Shown in pieces: positions 1 through 8,744 of a stretch of DNA of 64,000 nucleotides. Source of the DNA: Pseudarthrobacter sp. SSS035 (GTDB taxonomy: Bacteria > Actinomycetota > Actinomycetes > Actinomycetales > Micrococcaceae); assembly GCF_023273875.1 (NCBI RefSeq), contig NZ_CP096882.1:372001-436000 (forward strand). Reading direction: 5' to 3'. The notes beneath the pieces were generated by a model. The model was not told where the DNA came from, did no database searches, and was given only the letters and a program-made list of their open reading frames with translations. Position 1 is the first letter of the stretch, and each line of letters opens with the position of its first letter. The position numbers were made by a program, and so were the translations under genes.

Positions 1-723
1 ACCCTTGGCCAGCGTGGACACGGCTCCGATGTAGGCGATGGCCACAACGATCCGCCGCACGGCAGCCGGTTTGACCTTGCCGGACAGCAGATCGCCCGCG
101 ATGATTCCCGCCACCATGGCGGCCAGGATACTGAGCCATTGCCAGCCATCCAAGCCGGGAACATGTCCACCGGATAGTACGTACTTGATCACCAGGGAAG
201 ACAGTCCGGTGGTCACGAAATAGGGCTGGAGGGTGGCGCCGAAACTCTTCTGCTCCCACCGCGTGGCAATGGCGTACGCGGTGATGGCCGGCCCGCCGAC
301 GCCCGCTGCCGCGTTCATCAGTCCGCTGGTGAAGCCGAGGGAGACCATGGGAACGGGGCCGCTGGCACGCCATGAGCTGCGGGTCAGCCGCTGCGAAGCC
401 AACAGGGCGATGATGAGGAGGATGCCGATGCAGATCTCCAGCGGCGCTTCGGCCACGTTGCTGGCCAACCACGCACCCGGCAATACCCCTGCGAGGGCCG
501 CGAGCGCCAGTCCGAAGTAGCGCTTCCACTCCACATGCCGCCAGACCCTGGAGAGGATCAGGAGGGATGAGGCTGCGCCGCACAGGTTGATGATCATAAC
601 GCCGTCGAAGGGGCCGAGCAGCACCACCAGGACGGGAGAGACGAGAAGGCCGAATCCGAGGCCGGCCAGCCGCTGGGCCAGTGCCCCTGCAACAACGGCA
701 ATGAGCACCAATGCAAACACCAT
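1..723 (-). CDS. TauE/SafE-family sulfite/anion exporter, C-terminus cut by window edge
   Basis: The minus-strand frame opens at an ATG at 723 and stays open for 241 codons to the window edge, so the C-terminus is missing. It begins MVFALVLIAVVAGALAQR and has repeated hydrophobic segments. The glycine-rich turns AGLGFGLLVSP near the N-terminus and NAAAGVGGPAITAYA in the middle are the duplicated signature of TauE/SafE (DUF81) permeases. The family exports sulfite, sulfoacetate and other small anions across the inner membrane; the substrate here is unknown. It is divergent from the next gene with only about 37 bp between starts, so the two promoters must overlap. Confidence 0.85.
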   Translation of the reverse strand, partial: MVFALVLIAVVAGALAQRLAGLGFGLLVSPVLVVLLGPFDGVMIINLCGAASSLLILSRVWRHVEWKRYFGLALAALAGVLPGAWLASNVAEAPLEICIGILLIIALLASQRLTRSSWRASGPVPMVSLGFTSGLMNAAAGVGGPAITAYAIATRWEQKSFGATLQPYFVTTGLSSLVIKYVLSGGHVPGLDGWQWLSILAAMVAGIIAGDLLSGKVKPAAVRRIVVAIAYIGAVSTLAKG

Positions 724-760
724 CCGATCCTAGTGGGCGGACAGCGACGCCGGGCGTAAC

Positions 761-2236
761 GTGGACTGCGTGGACTGGGTTTCCTGGTTCGATGCGCCGG
801 AGTACGGATTCGCCCGGCAGGTGCTGCAGCGAGGTGTGGCGGCACTGTTCTTCGTTGCGTTCCTGTCCTCCCTGAACCAGTTCCCTGCGCTGCTGGGCGA
901 ACGTGGCCTGCTGCCGGTTCCGGACTATCTGGAAGGGTTCAGCGCGCGCCGGCGGCCCACGCTGTTCCGTTGGCGCTATTCGGACCGGCTGCTGCGTGGT
1001 GTCTGCCTCACCGGACTGGCAATTTCCGCCCTCCTGGTGGCCGGCATCCCCCAGCTTGGGCCACCGTGGGTTCCGCTGATCGCCTTTCTGGCCCTGTGGC
1101 TGCTTTACATGTCGATCGTCAACGTGGGGCAGACGTTTTATGGCTTCGGCTGGGAAATGCTGCTGTTGGAGGCCGGGTTCACGGTGGCCTTCCTTGGCTC
1201 GGACCAGACGGAGCCGCCGCGCACCATCCTGATCCTGATGGCCTGGCTCGTGTTCCGGCTGGAGTTCGGCGCCGGGATGATCAAGATCCGCGGCGGCCGG
1301 GAGTGGCGTGACCTGACCGCTCTCTACTATCACCATGAAACGCAGCCGATGCCGGGGCCGCTGAGCCGCCAGGCCCATCTCCTGCCCAAACCCTTCCACC
1401 GGCTGGAGGTCCTGGGGAACCATTTCGCCCAGCTCGTGGTGCCGTTCTTCCTCTTCGCACCGCAGCCCCTGGCAAGCGCCGCCGCCGGAATCATCATCTT
1501 CACCCAGCTGTGGCTGGTGGCCAGCGGCAACTTCGCGTGGCTGAACTGGATGGCCATTGTGCTGGCCTTCGCCGCGGTCAGCGACCCCGTGGCCCACGCC
1601 GTCTTGCCGTTCCTGCCGCTGGACGGGCATCCTGAGGCAGGCAGCCGCGGCAATCCCCCGTACTGGCTTGCCATCACCCTGGTGGCCACAATGCTGCTGG
1701 TAGTCCTGAGCTACTGGCCCGTGCGCAACCTGCTCTCCAAGGGGCAGCTGATGAATGCCAGCTTCAACCGCTGGCAGCTGGTCAACACGTACGGCGCGTT
1801 TGGCACCGTGACCAAGCACCGCGTCGAGATCGTCGTGGACGGCACCCTGGACGAAGAACCTGAGGACTCAGCAGACTGGCGCGAATATGCGTTTAAGGGC
1901 AAACCCGGAGATCTCCGCCGGCTGCCCCGCCAGTGGGCGCCCTACCACCTGCGGCTGGACTGGCTGATGTGGTTCCTGCCGTTGCGAACCGTCCACGAGG
2001 AGTGGTTTTACGCGTTCCTCACGAAACTGCTGGAGGCGGACCAGCGGACGCTGCGGCTACTCCTCGCCGACCCGTTCGACGGCGATCCGCCGCGCTGGGT
2101 GCGTGTCACCAGCTACCTGTACCGTTTCGCCACCAGGGCTGAGTTCCGGGAGACGGGCGAGCGCTGGGTCCGGATGCCGCTCTATGAGGCCATCCCACCG
2201 CTTTCGCTCGGCGGTTCCCGGAGGCGCCGGCGGTGA
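761..2236 (+). CDS. lipase maturation factor (LMF1/2)-like membrane protein
   Basis: This 491-residue polytopic membrane protein starts at a GTG. Family hallmarks are visible: NVGQTFYGFGWEMLLLEAG at about 121-139, then a cytosolic stretch with REWRDLTALYYHHETQPMP (about 180-198), and RLDWLMWFLPL near the C-terminus. In animals LMF1 is an ER protein needed for lipase folding. Bacterial members are widespread in Actinobacteria but have no proven role, so the name reflects family membership only. The C-terminus ends in an Arg-rich run. The divergent TauE gene and the convergent citE-like gene give no functional hint. Confidence 0.85.
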   Translation: MDCVDWVSWFDAPEYGFARQVLQRGVAALFFVAFLSSLNQFPALLGERGLLPVPDYLEGFSARRRPTLFRWRYSDRLLRGVCLTGLAISALLVAGIPQLGPPWVPLIAFLALWLLYMSIVNVGQTFYGFGWEMLLLEAGFTVAFLGSDQTEPPRTILILMAWLVFRLEFGAGMIKIRGGREWRDLTALYYHHETQPMPGPLSRQAHLLPKPFHRLEVLGNHFAQLVVPFFLFAPQPLASAAAGIIIFTQLWLVASGNFAWLNWMAIVLAFAAVSDPVAHAVLPFLPLDGHPEAGSRGNPPYWLAITLVATMLLVVLSYWPVRNLLSKGQLMNASFNRWQLVNTYGAFGTVTKHRVEIVVDGTLDEEPEDSADWREYAFKGKPGDLRRLPRQWAPYHLRLDWLMWFLPLRTVHEEWFYAFLTKLLEADQRTLRLLLADPFDGDPPRWVRVTSYLYRFATRAEFRETGERWVRMPLYEAIPPLSLGGSRRRRR

Positions 2237-2268
2237 TTCCGGCCGTGGCGATTCCCGCTCCGGTGGCC

Positions 2269-3108
2269 CTAGGAGTTGATGCCTGCCCGGCGGATGGTGG
2301 CCTCCGCGTGCTTGAGGATGGGGCCGTCGATCATTTTGCCGCCGTGCTGGAACACGCCGGATCCGGCAACAGCCGCGACCCGAAGCAGTTCTGTGGCGGC
2401 GGCGACGTCGGCCTCGGACGGGGCGTAGGCGCCCCGTACAACGGCCGCCTGCGTGGGATGGATGCAGGCTTTGGAGCCGAATCCTGACGCTGCGGCATCC
2501 GCGGCCTCCAGAGCCAGCCCGTCAAGGTCCGGGATGTTGACGTACACGGCATCCACGGCTTCTTTCCCGAAAGCCCGGGCGGCGAGCAGCACCGCGGACC
2601 GGGCATGCAGCGCCACGGCGCGGTAGCCGCCGTCGTCCGCTCTGCTGGACGTACCGCTAAGGGAAGCCAGGAGGTCCTCGGCGCCCCACATCAGTGCCAC
2701 CACGTTGGGGGCAGCCGCGATGGCGGGCGCGTTCAGGACCCCGACGGCGGTCTCGCACAGGGCGATGACGTGGTAGTCCGCCAGGGCTTCGAGCTGGGCC
2801 GCACTCTCAGCCTTGGCCAGCATCACAGTGCGGTACGGCGTGTGGGCCAGGCAGTGCAGGTCCTTCTCGAACTCGTCGGTGCCGGCCGGGTTGATCCTGA
2901 TGATGGTGCGGCTGGGATCAAGTTCGGGCCCGTCCCCGGCAGCGCCCAGCTGGGCCAGGATGGCGCCGCGCGCCCGTTGCTTGTCCGCAGGTGCCACGGC
3001 GTCCTCGAGGTCCACGATGACGGCGTCGGCGCGTTGGGCGGCCTTGGGGAAGCGCTCCGGACGGTCGGCAGGGCAGAAGAGCAGGGCGGGACCCATCACA
3101 AATGTCAT
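2269..3108 (-). CDS. citE: CitE-like beta-hydroxyacyl-CoA lyase (HpcH/HpaI aldolase superfamily)
   Basis: This 279-residue TIM-barrel lyase has VIVDLEDAVAP (metal/CoA region, about 30-40), RINPAGTDEF (about 71-80), an AKAE strand and CETAVGVLNAPAIA. It is the last gene of the operon, and its start overlaps the MaoC stop by 4 bp (ATGA). The M. tuberculosis counterpart in the same context (Rv2498c) is reported as a bifunctional lyase for (R)-3-hydroxy-3-methylglutaryl-CoA and (S)-citramalyl-CoA, linking leucine degradation with itaconate removal. No classical HMG-CoA lyase is present here, which fits that role. The assignment rests on synteny, because the superfamily is broad. Confidence 0.85.
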   Translation of the reverse strand: MTFVMGPALLFCPADRPERFPKAAQRADAVIVDLEDAVAPADKQRARGAILAQLGAAGDGPELDPSRTIIRINPAGTDEFEKDLHCLAHTPYRTVMLAKAESAAQLEALADYHVIALCETAVGVLNAPAIAAAPNVVALMWGAEDLLASLSGTSSRADDGGYRAVALHARSAVLLAARAFGKEAVDAVYVNIPDLDGLALEAADAAASGFGSKACIHPTQAAVVRGAYAPSEADVAAATELLRVAAVAGSGVFQHGGKMIDGPILKHAEATIRRAGINS

Positions 3109-3722
3109 ACGGACATTGTCCTCTTTTCGGGGCCCGGCAGGCTCCCCTTTTCAGCTCCCGCCGCAGGCTGCACCTGTTGTCCAGAGGACTGCGCCATATG
3201 GGCGGCCCGGGTCCACATCAGGCAGCTCCGTGTGGCCAGCGCCACCACGGTGCCGTCCTGGTTCCGGCCGGTGTGCTGCATGGTCACAATCCCCTGGCCG
3301 GGACGCGATCCCGAGAGCCGCTTGCCGGTGATCACCGTCTCGGTGTAGAGCGTGTCCCCGTGGTAAAGCGGGTGCGGGAAGGAGACGTCCGTCAGGCCCA
3401 GCTGCGCGATGATGGTGCCCTGGGTGAGCTGGGAGACTGACTGCCCCACCAGGGTGGACAGCGTGAACATGGAGTTCACCAGCCGCTGGCCGAACGGCTG
3501 CCCTGCGCTCCAGGCGGCATCCAGGTGCAAGGCCTGGGTGTTCATGGTGAGCGTGGTGAACAGGACGTTGTCCGCCTCGGTTACGGTGCGGCCGGGCCGG
3601 TGCGCGTAGACAACGCCTTCTTCGAGTTCGTCAAAGTACAGGCCGCGCTGCTCGATGACCCGGGGGGCGGGGGTGGTTTCGCCCGGACTGTCGGGGGTTG
3701 AGCCTGCCGAAGCCCCGCTCAT
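3105..3722 (-). CDS. MaoC-family (R)-hydratase, likely methylglutaconyl/itaconyl-CoA hydratase
   Basis: This 205-residue single hot-dog hydratase carries the MaoC signature region HRPGRTVTEADNVLFTTLT (about 42-60) followed by NTQALHLDAAW, supplying the Asp/His catalytic pair. A gene of this type sits beside citE in mycobacteria (Rv2499c) and is thought to hydrate itaconyl-CoA or methylglutaconyl-CoA. Here it lies between scoB (4-bp overlap) and citE (4-bp overlap), so translation is coupled. The first about 20 residues (Ser/Gly/Pro-rich) are encoded by a degenerate copy of the GTTTCGACAGGCTCAACCAC repeat and are not part of the fold. Confidence 0.82.
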   Translation of the reverse strand: MSGASAGSTPDSPGETTPAPRVIEQRGLYFDELEEGVVYAHRPGRTVTEADNVLFTTLTMNTQALHLDAAWSAGQPFGQRLVNSMFTLSTLVGQSVSQLTQGTIIAQLGLTDVSFPHPLYHGDTLYTETVITGKRLSGSRPGQGIVTMQHTGRNQDGTVVALATRSCLMWTRAAHMAQSSGQQVQPAAGAEKGSLPGPEKRTMSV

Positions 3723-4486
3723 ACGGTGAGCTCCTGATCCTCTTCGAACAGCTCGGCGCCGGTGGCGGCCGCCACATCTTCCACGGAGACGTTGGGGGCC
3801 AGTTCGCGGAGAACCAACCGGGAACGCCCGCCTTCCGTGACGACGTCGATCACGGCGAGATCGGTGATAATCCGGTCCACGCAGGCCTTGCCGGTCAGTG
3901 GCAGCGAGCAGTGCTCCACGATCTTGGGGTTGCCGTTGCGGTCCACGTGTTCCATCATCACGATCACCTTCTTGGCGCCGAAGACCAGGTCCATGGCCCC
4001 GCCCATGCCTTTGACCATCTTGCCCGGGATCATCCAGTTGGCCAGGTCCCCGTTCTGCGCCACTTCCATGGCGCCGAGCACTGCCACGTCCACGTGCCCG
4101 CCGCGGATCATGCCGAACGACGAGGCGGAGTCGAAGAACGCGGCCCCCTTGTTAACGGTGACTGTTTCCTTGCCGGCGTTGATGAGGTCCGGATCCACCG
4201 CGTCCTCGCTGGGGTACGGTCCCACGCCCAGGATCCCGTTCTCCGAGTGGAGCACCACCTCGACGCCCGCCGGGATGTAGTTGGGAATGAGCGTGGGCAT
4301 GCCGATGCCGAGGTTGACGTACTGCCCGTTGCTGAGCTCCCGGGCCACCCGGGCGGCCAGTTCGTTGCGCGTCCACCCTTTGGCCTCCGGGTTGGTGCCT
4401 TCCGGATGGCCGACGGTGGCACGCCGGTATTCGGGCCGTACGGCTTCGGGGCGGGGAGGCGCTCCCTGCGTGCTGCTGGACTCCAT
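3719..4486 (-). CDS. scoB: succinyl-CoA:3-ketoacid CoA-transferase subunit B
   Basis: This 255-residue beta subunit of a class I CoA-transferase shows NLGIGMPTLIPNYI and the active-site loop LHSENGILGVGP, in which Glu of SENG is the thioester-forming residue. An N-terminal extension of about 35 residues precedes the usual start at LAARVARELSNG. With scoA it activates acetoacetate using succinyl-CoA, giving acetoacetyl-CoA, the final product of leucine breakdown. The gap to scoA is 2 bp and the gene overlaps the MaoC start by 4 bp. Confidence 0.9.
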   Translation of the reverse strand: MESSSTQGAPPRPEAVRPEYRRATVGHPEGTNPEAKGWTRNELAARVARELSNGQYVNLGIGMPTLIPNYIPAGVEVVLHSENGILGVGPYPSEDAVDPDLINAGKETVTVNKGAAFFDSASSFGMIRGGHVDVAVLGAMEVAQNGDLANWMIPGKMVKGMGGAMDLVFGAKKVIVMMEHVDRNGNPKIVEHCSLPLTGKACVDRIITDLAVIDVVTEGGRSRLVLRELAPNVSVEDVAAATGAELFEEDQELTV

Positions 4487-4488
4487 GG

Positions 4489-5283
4489 CTACGCTCCTGC
4501 CTGTTCGGTGGCGCTTTCGGTTCCGGCGGCCCGGGCAAGGGCGACGGTCCGCTTCTCGATCCGCTTCTCACCGGCGGGCACCACCACCACCCGCTGGACA
4601 AAGATGCCGGGTGTGTGGACGTGTTCGGGGTCCAGCTCCCCCGGTTCCACCAGCTCCTCCACCTCGGCGATGGTGATTCTTCCCGCCATGGCGCAGAGCG
4701 GGTTGAAGTTCATGGCGGTGGCGTGGAAAACCAGGTTGCCGTGACGGTCACCCTTCCAGGCGTGGACCAGCCCGAAGTCGGGTGTCAGGGATTCCTCCAG
4801 GACGTAGTCCACATCGTGGAAAGTCCGCACTTCCTTGGGGGAAGAGGCGATGGCGATGCCGCCGTCGGCGTCGTACTTCTGCGGCAGGCCGCCGTCGGAC
4901 ACTTGTGTGCCCACCCCGGCCTTGGTATAGAAAGCGGGGATCCCGGCGCCGCCGGCCCGGAGCTTTTCCGCCAGCGTCCCCTGCGGGGTGAGGACCACCT
5001 CAAGCTCACCGGACAGGTACTGGCGCGCGAACTCCTTGTTCTCGCCGACGTAGGAACTGACAGTCCGCCGGATCCTGCCGTCACGGAGCAGGACGCCCAG
5101 CCCCCAGTCGTCCACGCCGCAGTTGTTGCTGACGGTTTCGAGGTCCTTCGTGCCGTGCCGGTGCAGGGCATCGATCAAGGCCACCGGGATTCCGCAGAGG
5201 CCGAACCCTCCCACAGCGAGCGACGCGCCGTCGGGAATGTCCGCAATGGCTTCCTCGGCGCTGGCAACAACCTTGTTGATCAT
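4489..5283 (-). CDS. scoA: succinyl-CoA:3-ketoacid CoA-transferase subunit A
   Basis: This alpha subunit begins MINKVVASAEEAIADIPDG. I prefer the ATG at 5283 over the upstream ATG at 5298 because AAAGGACC sits just before it. It carries the CoA-binding GGFGLCGIPVALIDAL loop (about 29-44) and NNCGVDDWGLG, typical of the 3-oxoacid transferase group. It is translated just ahead of scoB as a heterodimer partner. In M. tuberculosis scoA-scoB lies at the operon edge; here the pair is inserted between the acyl-CoA dehydrogenase and MaoC genes. A 65-bp gap to the upstream gene holds a degenerate repeat copy. Confidence 0.9.
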   Translation of the reverse strand: MINKVVASAEEAIADIPDGASLAVGGFGLCGIPVALIDALHRHGTKDLETVSNNCGVDDWGLGVLLRDGRIRRTVSSYVGENKEFARQYLSGELEVVLTPQGTLAEKLRAGGAGIPAFYTKAGVGTQVSDGGLPQKYDADGGIAIASSPKEVRTFHDVDYVLEESLTPDFGLVHAWKGDRHGNLVFHATAMNFNPLCAMAGRITIAEVEELVEPGELDPEHVHTPGIFVQRVVVVPAGEKRIEKRTVALARAAGTESATEQAGA

Positions 5284-5348
5284 CGTTGGTCCTTTCAAGG
5301 GTCTCGACAGGCACGACCACCGCGTGGCATTCCCGACCAGCGGGCTTG

Positions 5349-6512
5349 TTACAGTCCGAGTTCGCGGGCGATCAGCATCAGCTGGACCTCCGTGGTGCCC
5401 TCACCGACTTCAAGGATCTTGGAGTCGCGGTAGTGGCGTGCCACGGTGAATTCGTTGATGAAGCCATAGCCGCCGAATACCTGGGTGGCATCCCGCGCGT
5501 TGTCCATGGCCGCCTCGCCTGCGACCATCTTAGCGATGGCCGCCTGGGTCTTGAACGGCTTCCCCGCCAGCATCCTCGACGCGGCGTCGTAGTACGCCAG
5601 GCGGGCCGTATGGGCCCGGGCCTGCATGCGGGCGATCTTGAACGAGATGGCCTGGTACTTGCCGATGTGGTGGCCGAACGCGCTGCGTTCCTTGGCGTAC
5701 TTCACCGACAGGTCAACACAGCCCTGCGCCGCGCCGGTCGCCAGCGCGGCGATGGCAATCCGGCCTTCGTCCAGGATGGAGAGGAAGTTCGCATAGCCCC
5801 GGCCCTCCTCGCCGAGCAGGTTCGCTTCCGGAACCCGGACGTCCTTGAGCGTCAGCGGATGCGTGTCCGAGGCGTTCCAGCCCACCTTGTTGTAGGCCTT
5901 CTCCGCCCTGAAACCCGCAGTGTTGGTGGGCACCAGGATGGTGGAAATCTGCTTCTTGAGGCTGCCATCCTTGCGTTCCTTCTGACCCGTCACCGCGGTG
6001 ACCGTGACCAGGCGCGTGATGTCGGTCCCGGAGTTGGTGATGAATTCCTTGTTGCCGTTGATCACCCAGTCGCCGTTCTCACGATGGGCGTGGGTTTTGG
6101 TCCCGCCGGCGTCAGAGCCTGCTTCCGGCTCCGTGAGTCCGAAGCCGGCGAGCGCCTTGCCCGAGGCCAGCAGCGGGAGCCACTCCTCTTTCTGGGCCTC
6201 GGTACCGAACCGGTACACCGGCATTGCGCCGAGGGAGACGCCTGCTTCCAGCGTGATGGCCACGGACTGGTCCACCCGGCCCAGCTGTTCGAGAGCGAGT
6301 GCCAAAGCGAAGTAGTCCCCGCCCATCCCGCCGTGCTCTTCCGGGAACGGCAGCCCGAACAGGCCCATGTCCGCCATCTGGGACACCACCTCGTACGGGA
6401 AGCTGTGCTCCTCATCGTGCTTGGCCGAGACCGGCGCCACCACGTTGTCCGCGAAATCCCGGACGGTGTCGCTGAGGTCCTGGTATTCCTCGCTGAGCTC
6501 AAAATCTGCCAT
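5349..6512 (-). CDS. acyl-CoA dehydrogenase (FadE19-like, presumed branched short-chain)
   Basis: This 387-residue flavoenzyme has FGLTEPEAGSDAGGTKTHA in the FAD/substrate loop, ERSAFGHHIGKYQAISFKIA, and QVFGGYGFINEF in the C-terminal helical domain. It is the only acyl-CoA dehydrogenase of the operon and follows accA1 by 2 bp, so isovaleryl-CoA oxidation is its expected job. One oddity stands out: the segment VGEGTTEVQ places Glu where MCAD/SCAD-type enzymes have their catalytic base, whereas canonical isovaleryl-CoA dehydrogenases have a small residue there. Substrate preference is therefore open and could include 2-methyl-branched or straight short acyl-CoAs. Confidence 0.9.
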   Translation of the reverse strand: MADFELSEEYQDLSDTVRDFADNVVAPVSAKHDEEHSFPYEVVSQMADMGLFGLPFPEEHGGMGGDYFALALALEQLGRVDQSVAITLEAGVSLGAMPVYRFGTEAQKEEWLPLLASGKALAGFGLTEPEAGSDAGGTKTHAHRENGDWVINGNKEFITNSGTDITRLVTVTAVTGQKERKDGSLKKQISTILVPTNTAGFRAEKAYNKVGWNASDTHPLTLKDVRVPEANLLGEEGRGYANFLSILDEGRIAIAALATGAAQGCVDLSVKYAKERSAFGHHIGKYQAISFKIARMQARAHTARLAYYDAASRMLAGKPFKTQAAIAKMVAGEAAMDNARDATQVFGGYGFINEFTVARHYRDSKILEVGEGTTEVQLMLIARELGL

Positions 6513-6514
6513 GG

Positions 6515-8737
6515 CTAGGCTCCCTTGCCTGTGTTGTTGGAGTCTTTGTTGGAATCCTTGTTCGACTCCGTGTTGGAATCCTGAAGTGAATCTGCGTCTG
6601 AATCGGTGGTTGAAGGGTGGATGGTGGCCAGCACCTGGTCTGCTTTGACTGGCTGGCCGGCCTTGATGCTGATGTGGACCGTGCCGGCCACCTCTGCCAC
6701 GAGCTGGTGTTCCATCTTCATGGCTTCCACGGAGAGAAGGACCTGGCCGGCTTCCACGGTGTCGCCGTTGCTGACCGCAACGGATACCACCGTGCCGGGC
6801 ATGGGCGAGCGCACCTCCGGGTCCGCGGTGCCTTCCTCGCGCTCGACGGCGGCGAGAACCCGGACAAGCCGAGACTCCCGCGTCAGCGCCTCCAGCCGGC
6901 AGGACCAGCCTCCGTTGCCGAGGAACAGTTCCGCGGGAACTCCTGAGGGCAGGTTGTCAGGGGTGAGGTCGACCGGACCCGCGTCCGCCGGCGCCACCGA
7001 GTAGTCCGTGGTTTCGCCGTCCAGGGCAAGGACCAGGCTCCCGCGGCCCGGCAGTCGCAGCGAGGCCGTCCGCCATGGCCCGTCACCGACACAGACCTGG
7101 ACCGGGCCGGCGGCCACGCGGCCTGTGACACTCACTGTTGCGATGCCGCCGTCGGGCGTTCCCAGGCTGATCCGCCGGGGCGCCGGCGCGCCGATCCGCC
7201 AGCCGTTGCTGGCCTGCCACGGACCGGGTGGCGTCCCCGTTCCGTCCTGTTCCCCGCTCACAACGGCGTACAAGGCGGCCGCGACCAGTTCGGCGTCGTC
7301 AATCCGCCGGAAGGCGAAGTCCGGCATCTTGCGCTCGATCAGGCCGGTGTCGAGATGCCCGGCGCGGACGTCGTCGTCGTTGATCAGCAGCCTCAGGTAC
7401 TCAACATTCGTATCGATGCCAAGGGCTGTGTAGCCGGCCAGTGCCGCGTCCAGGGTATCCAGGGCAACGGTGCGGTCCGGGCCCCACGCGATGACTTTGG
7501 AGATCATCGGATCGTAGCTGGAGGAGATCTCGAGCCCCTCGAGCAGGGCCGAATCCACTCGGATCATGCCGGCTCCGTGATCGGGCATTTCGTCCAGCAG
7601 GAGCACGGTCCCGGTGGACGGCATGAAGTTCCGCTCCGGGATTTCCGCGTAGACGCGGGCTTCGGCGGCGTGCCCGTTGAGTTCGACGTCGGCCTGGCGG
7701 ACGGTCAATTCCTCACCGGCGGCGATGCGGACCTGCCATTCGACCAGGTCCACGCCGGTGACCATTTCGGTCACCGGGTGCTCCACCTGGAGGCGGGTGT
7801 TCATCTCCATAAAGAAGAACTCGTCAGGGGCTTCGTCGGAGACCAGGAATTCCACAGTTCCCGCGCCGCTGTAGTGGACGCTGCGGGCCGCCTGGCAGGC
7901 GGCCTCGCCGATCCGGGCCCGGGTGGCCCCGCCGTCGTGTAATGACTCGAGCAGCGGCGATGGCGCTTCCTCAATCACCTTTTGGTGGCGGCGCTGCAGC
8001 GAGCACTCCCGCTCCCCCAGATGGATCACGTTGCCGTGGTTGTCCGCCAGGACCTGGACCTCGATGTGCCGCGGCGTGCGGACCAGCCGTTCTAGGAAAA
8101 GGGTGTCATCGCCGAAGGCGCTCGCGGCGACGCGGCGGGCGGTGGCCAGCGTGGCTTCGAGGTCCTCGTGGCGCTCCACGATGTGCATGCCCTTGCCGCC
8201 GCCGCCCGCTGACGGTTTGATGAGCAGCGGGAACCCGACGGCGGGCGCGGCCTTCATAAGTTGCGCGTCAGTCATGCCCGGTTCGGCGATGCCCGGCACT
8301 ACGGGGACTCCGTAGCCGGCCACGTGGTTCTTGGACCGGATCTTGTCGCCCATGACGTTCAGGGACTCAACGCCGGGGCCGATGAAGGTGATGCCGGCGG
8401 CTTCGAGGGCGCGGGCAAAATCGACGTTCTCGCTGAGGAAGCCGTAGCCGGGGTGGACGGCCTCGGCGCCGGTGTCGCGGCAGGCCTGGAGGATCGCCTC
8501 GATCTTCAGGTAGCTTTCTCCTGCGGCGGCAGGGCCGATCCGCACGGCGGTGTCAGCCTCGCGTACGTGCCGGGCCCCGGCGTCGGCGTCGCTGTAGACG
8601 GCTACGGAGCGGATGCCCAGGGCACGCAGGGTGCGGATGACGCGGCAGGCGATCTCCCCGCGGTTGGCGACCAGCACGGTGTTGAACAGCGGCTGCTGCC
8701 GGGTTGCGGAAGGAACGGCGGGTAAGGAAACGGTCAT
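6515..8737 (-). CDS. accA1: biotin-dependent acyl-CoA carboxylase alpha subunit (methylcrotonyl-CoA type)
   Basis: This 740-residue subunit joins a biotin carboxylase to a C-terminal biotin carrier domain. The ATP-grasp loop KPSAGGGGKGM lies near 165-175, GERECSLQRRHQKVIEEAPSP follows, and EMNTRLQVEHPVTE marks the carboxylase core. The biotinylated Lys is in VEAMKMEH about 60 residues from the end. After the carrier domain comes a 36-residue hydrophilic tail with tandem [DE]-S-N-X units that has no family counterpart I know of. With the adjacent accD1 product it should carboxylate 3-methylcrotonyl-CoA in leucine degradation. Acetyl- or propionyl-CoA use cannot be excluded by eye. Confidence 0.92.
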   Translation of the reverse strand: MTVSLPAVPSATRQQPLFNTVLVANRGEIACRVIRTLRALGIRSVAVYSDADAGARHVREADTAVRIGPAAAGESYLKIEAILQACRDTGAEAVHPGYGFLSENVDFARALEAAGITFIGPGVESLNVMGDKIRSKNHVAGYGVPVVPGIAEPGMTDAQLMKAAPAVGFPLLIKPSAGGGGKGMHIVERHEDLEATLATARRVAASAFGDDTLFLERLVRTPRHIEVQVLADNHGNVIHLGERECSLQRRHQKVIEEAPSPLLESLHDGGATRARIGEAACQAARSVHYSGAGTVEFLVSDEAPDEFFFMEMNTRLQVEHPVTEMVTGVDLVEWQVRIAAGEELTVRQADVELNGHAAEARVYAEIPERNFMPSTGTVLLLDEMPDHGAGMIRVDSALLEGLEISSSYDPMISKVIAWGPDRTVALDTLDAALAGYTALGIDTNVEYLRLLINDDDVRAGHLDTGLIERKMPDFAFRRIDDAELVAAALYAVVSGEQDGTGTPPGPWQASNGWRIGAPAPRRISLGTPDGGIATVSVTGRVAAGPVQVCVGDGPWRTASLRLPGRGSLVLALDGETTDYSVAPADAGPVDLTPDNLPSGVPAELFLGNGGWSCRLEALTRESRLVRVLAAVEREEGTADPEVRSPMPGTVVSVAVSNGDTVEAGQVLLSVEAMKMEHQLVAEVAGTVHISIKAGQPVKADQVLATIHPSTTDSDADSLQDSNTESNKDSNKDSNNTGKGA
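6533..6580. repeat. tandem 12-bp repeat in the 3' end of accA1
   Basis: Four consecutive 12-bp units, read on the minus strand as GAYTCSAACAMN variants, encode DSNT-ESNK-DSNK-DSNN in the C-terminal tail of the carboxylase. Base composition here is clearly lower in GC than the rest of the gene, consistent with slippage expansion. Confidence 0.85.
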
Positions 8738-8744
8738 GGCTGGC

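Noticed and set aside
5286..6518. 410-codon plus-strand frame opposite the acyl-CoA dehydrogenase gene
   Set aside because: Antisense shadow: His/Arg/Gly-rich composition and no family motif or ribosome binding site.
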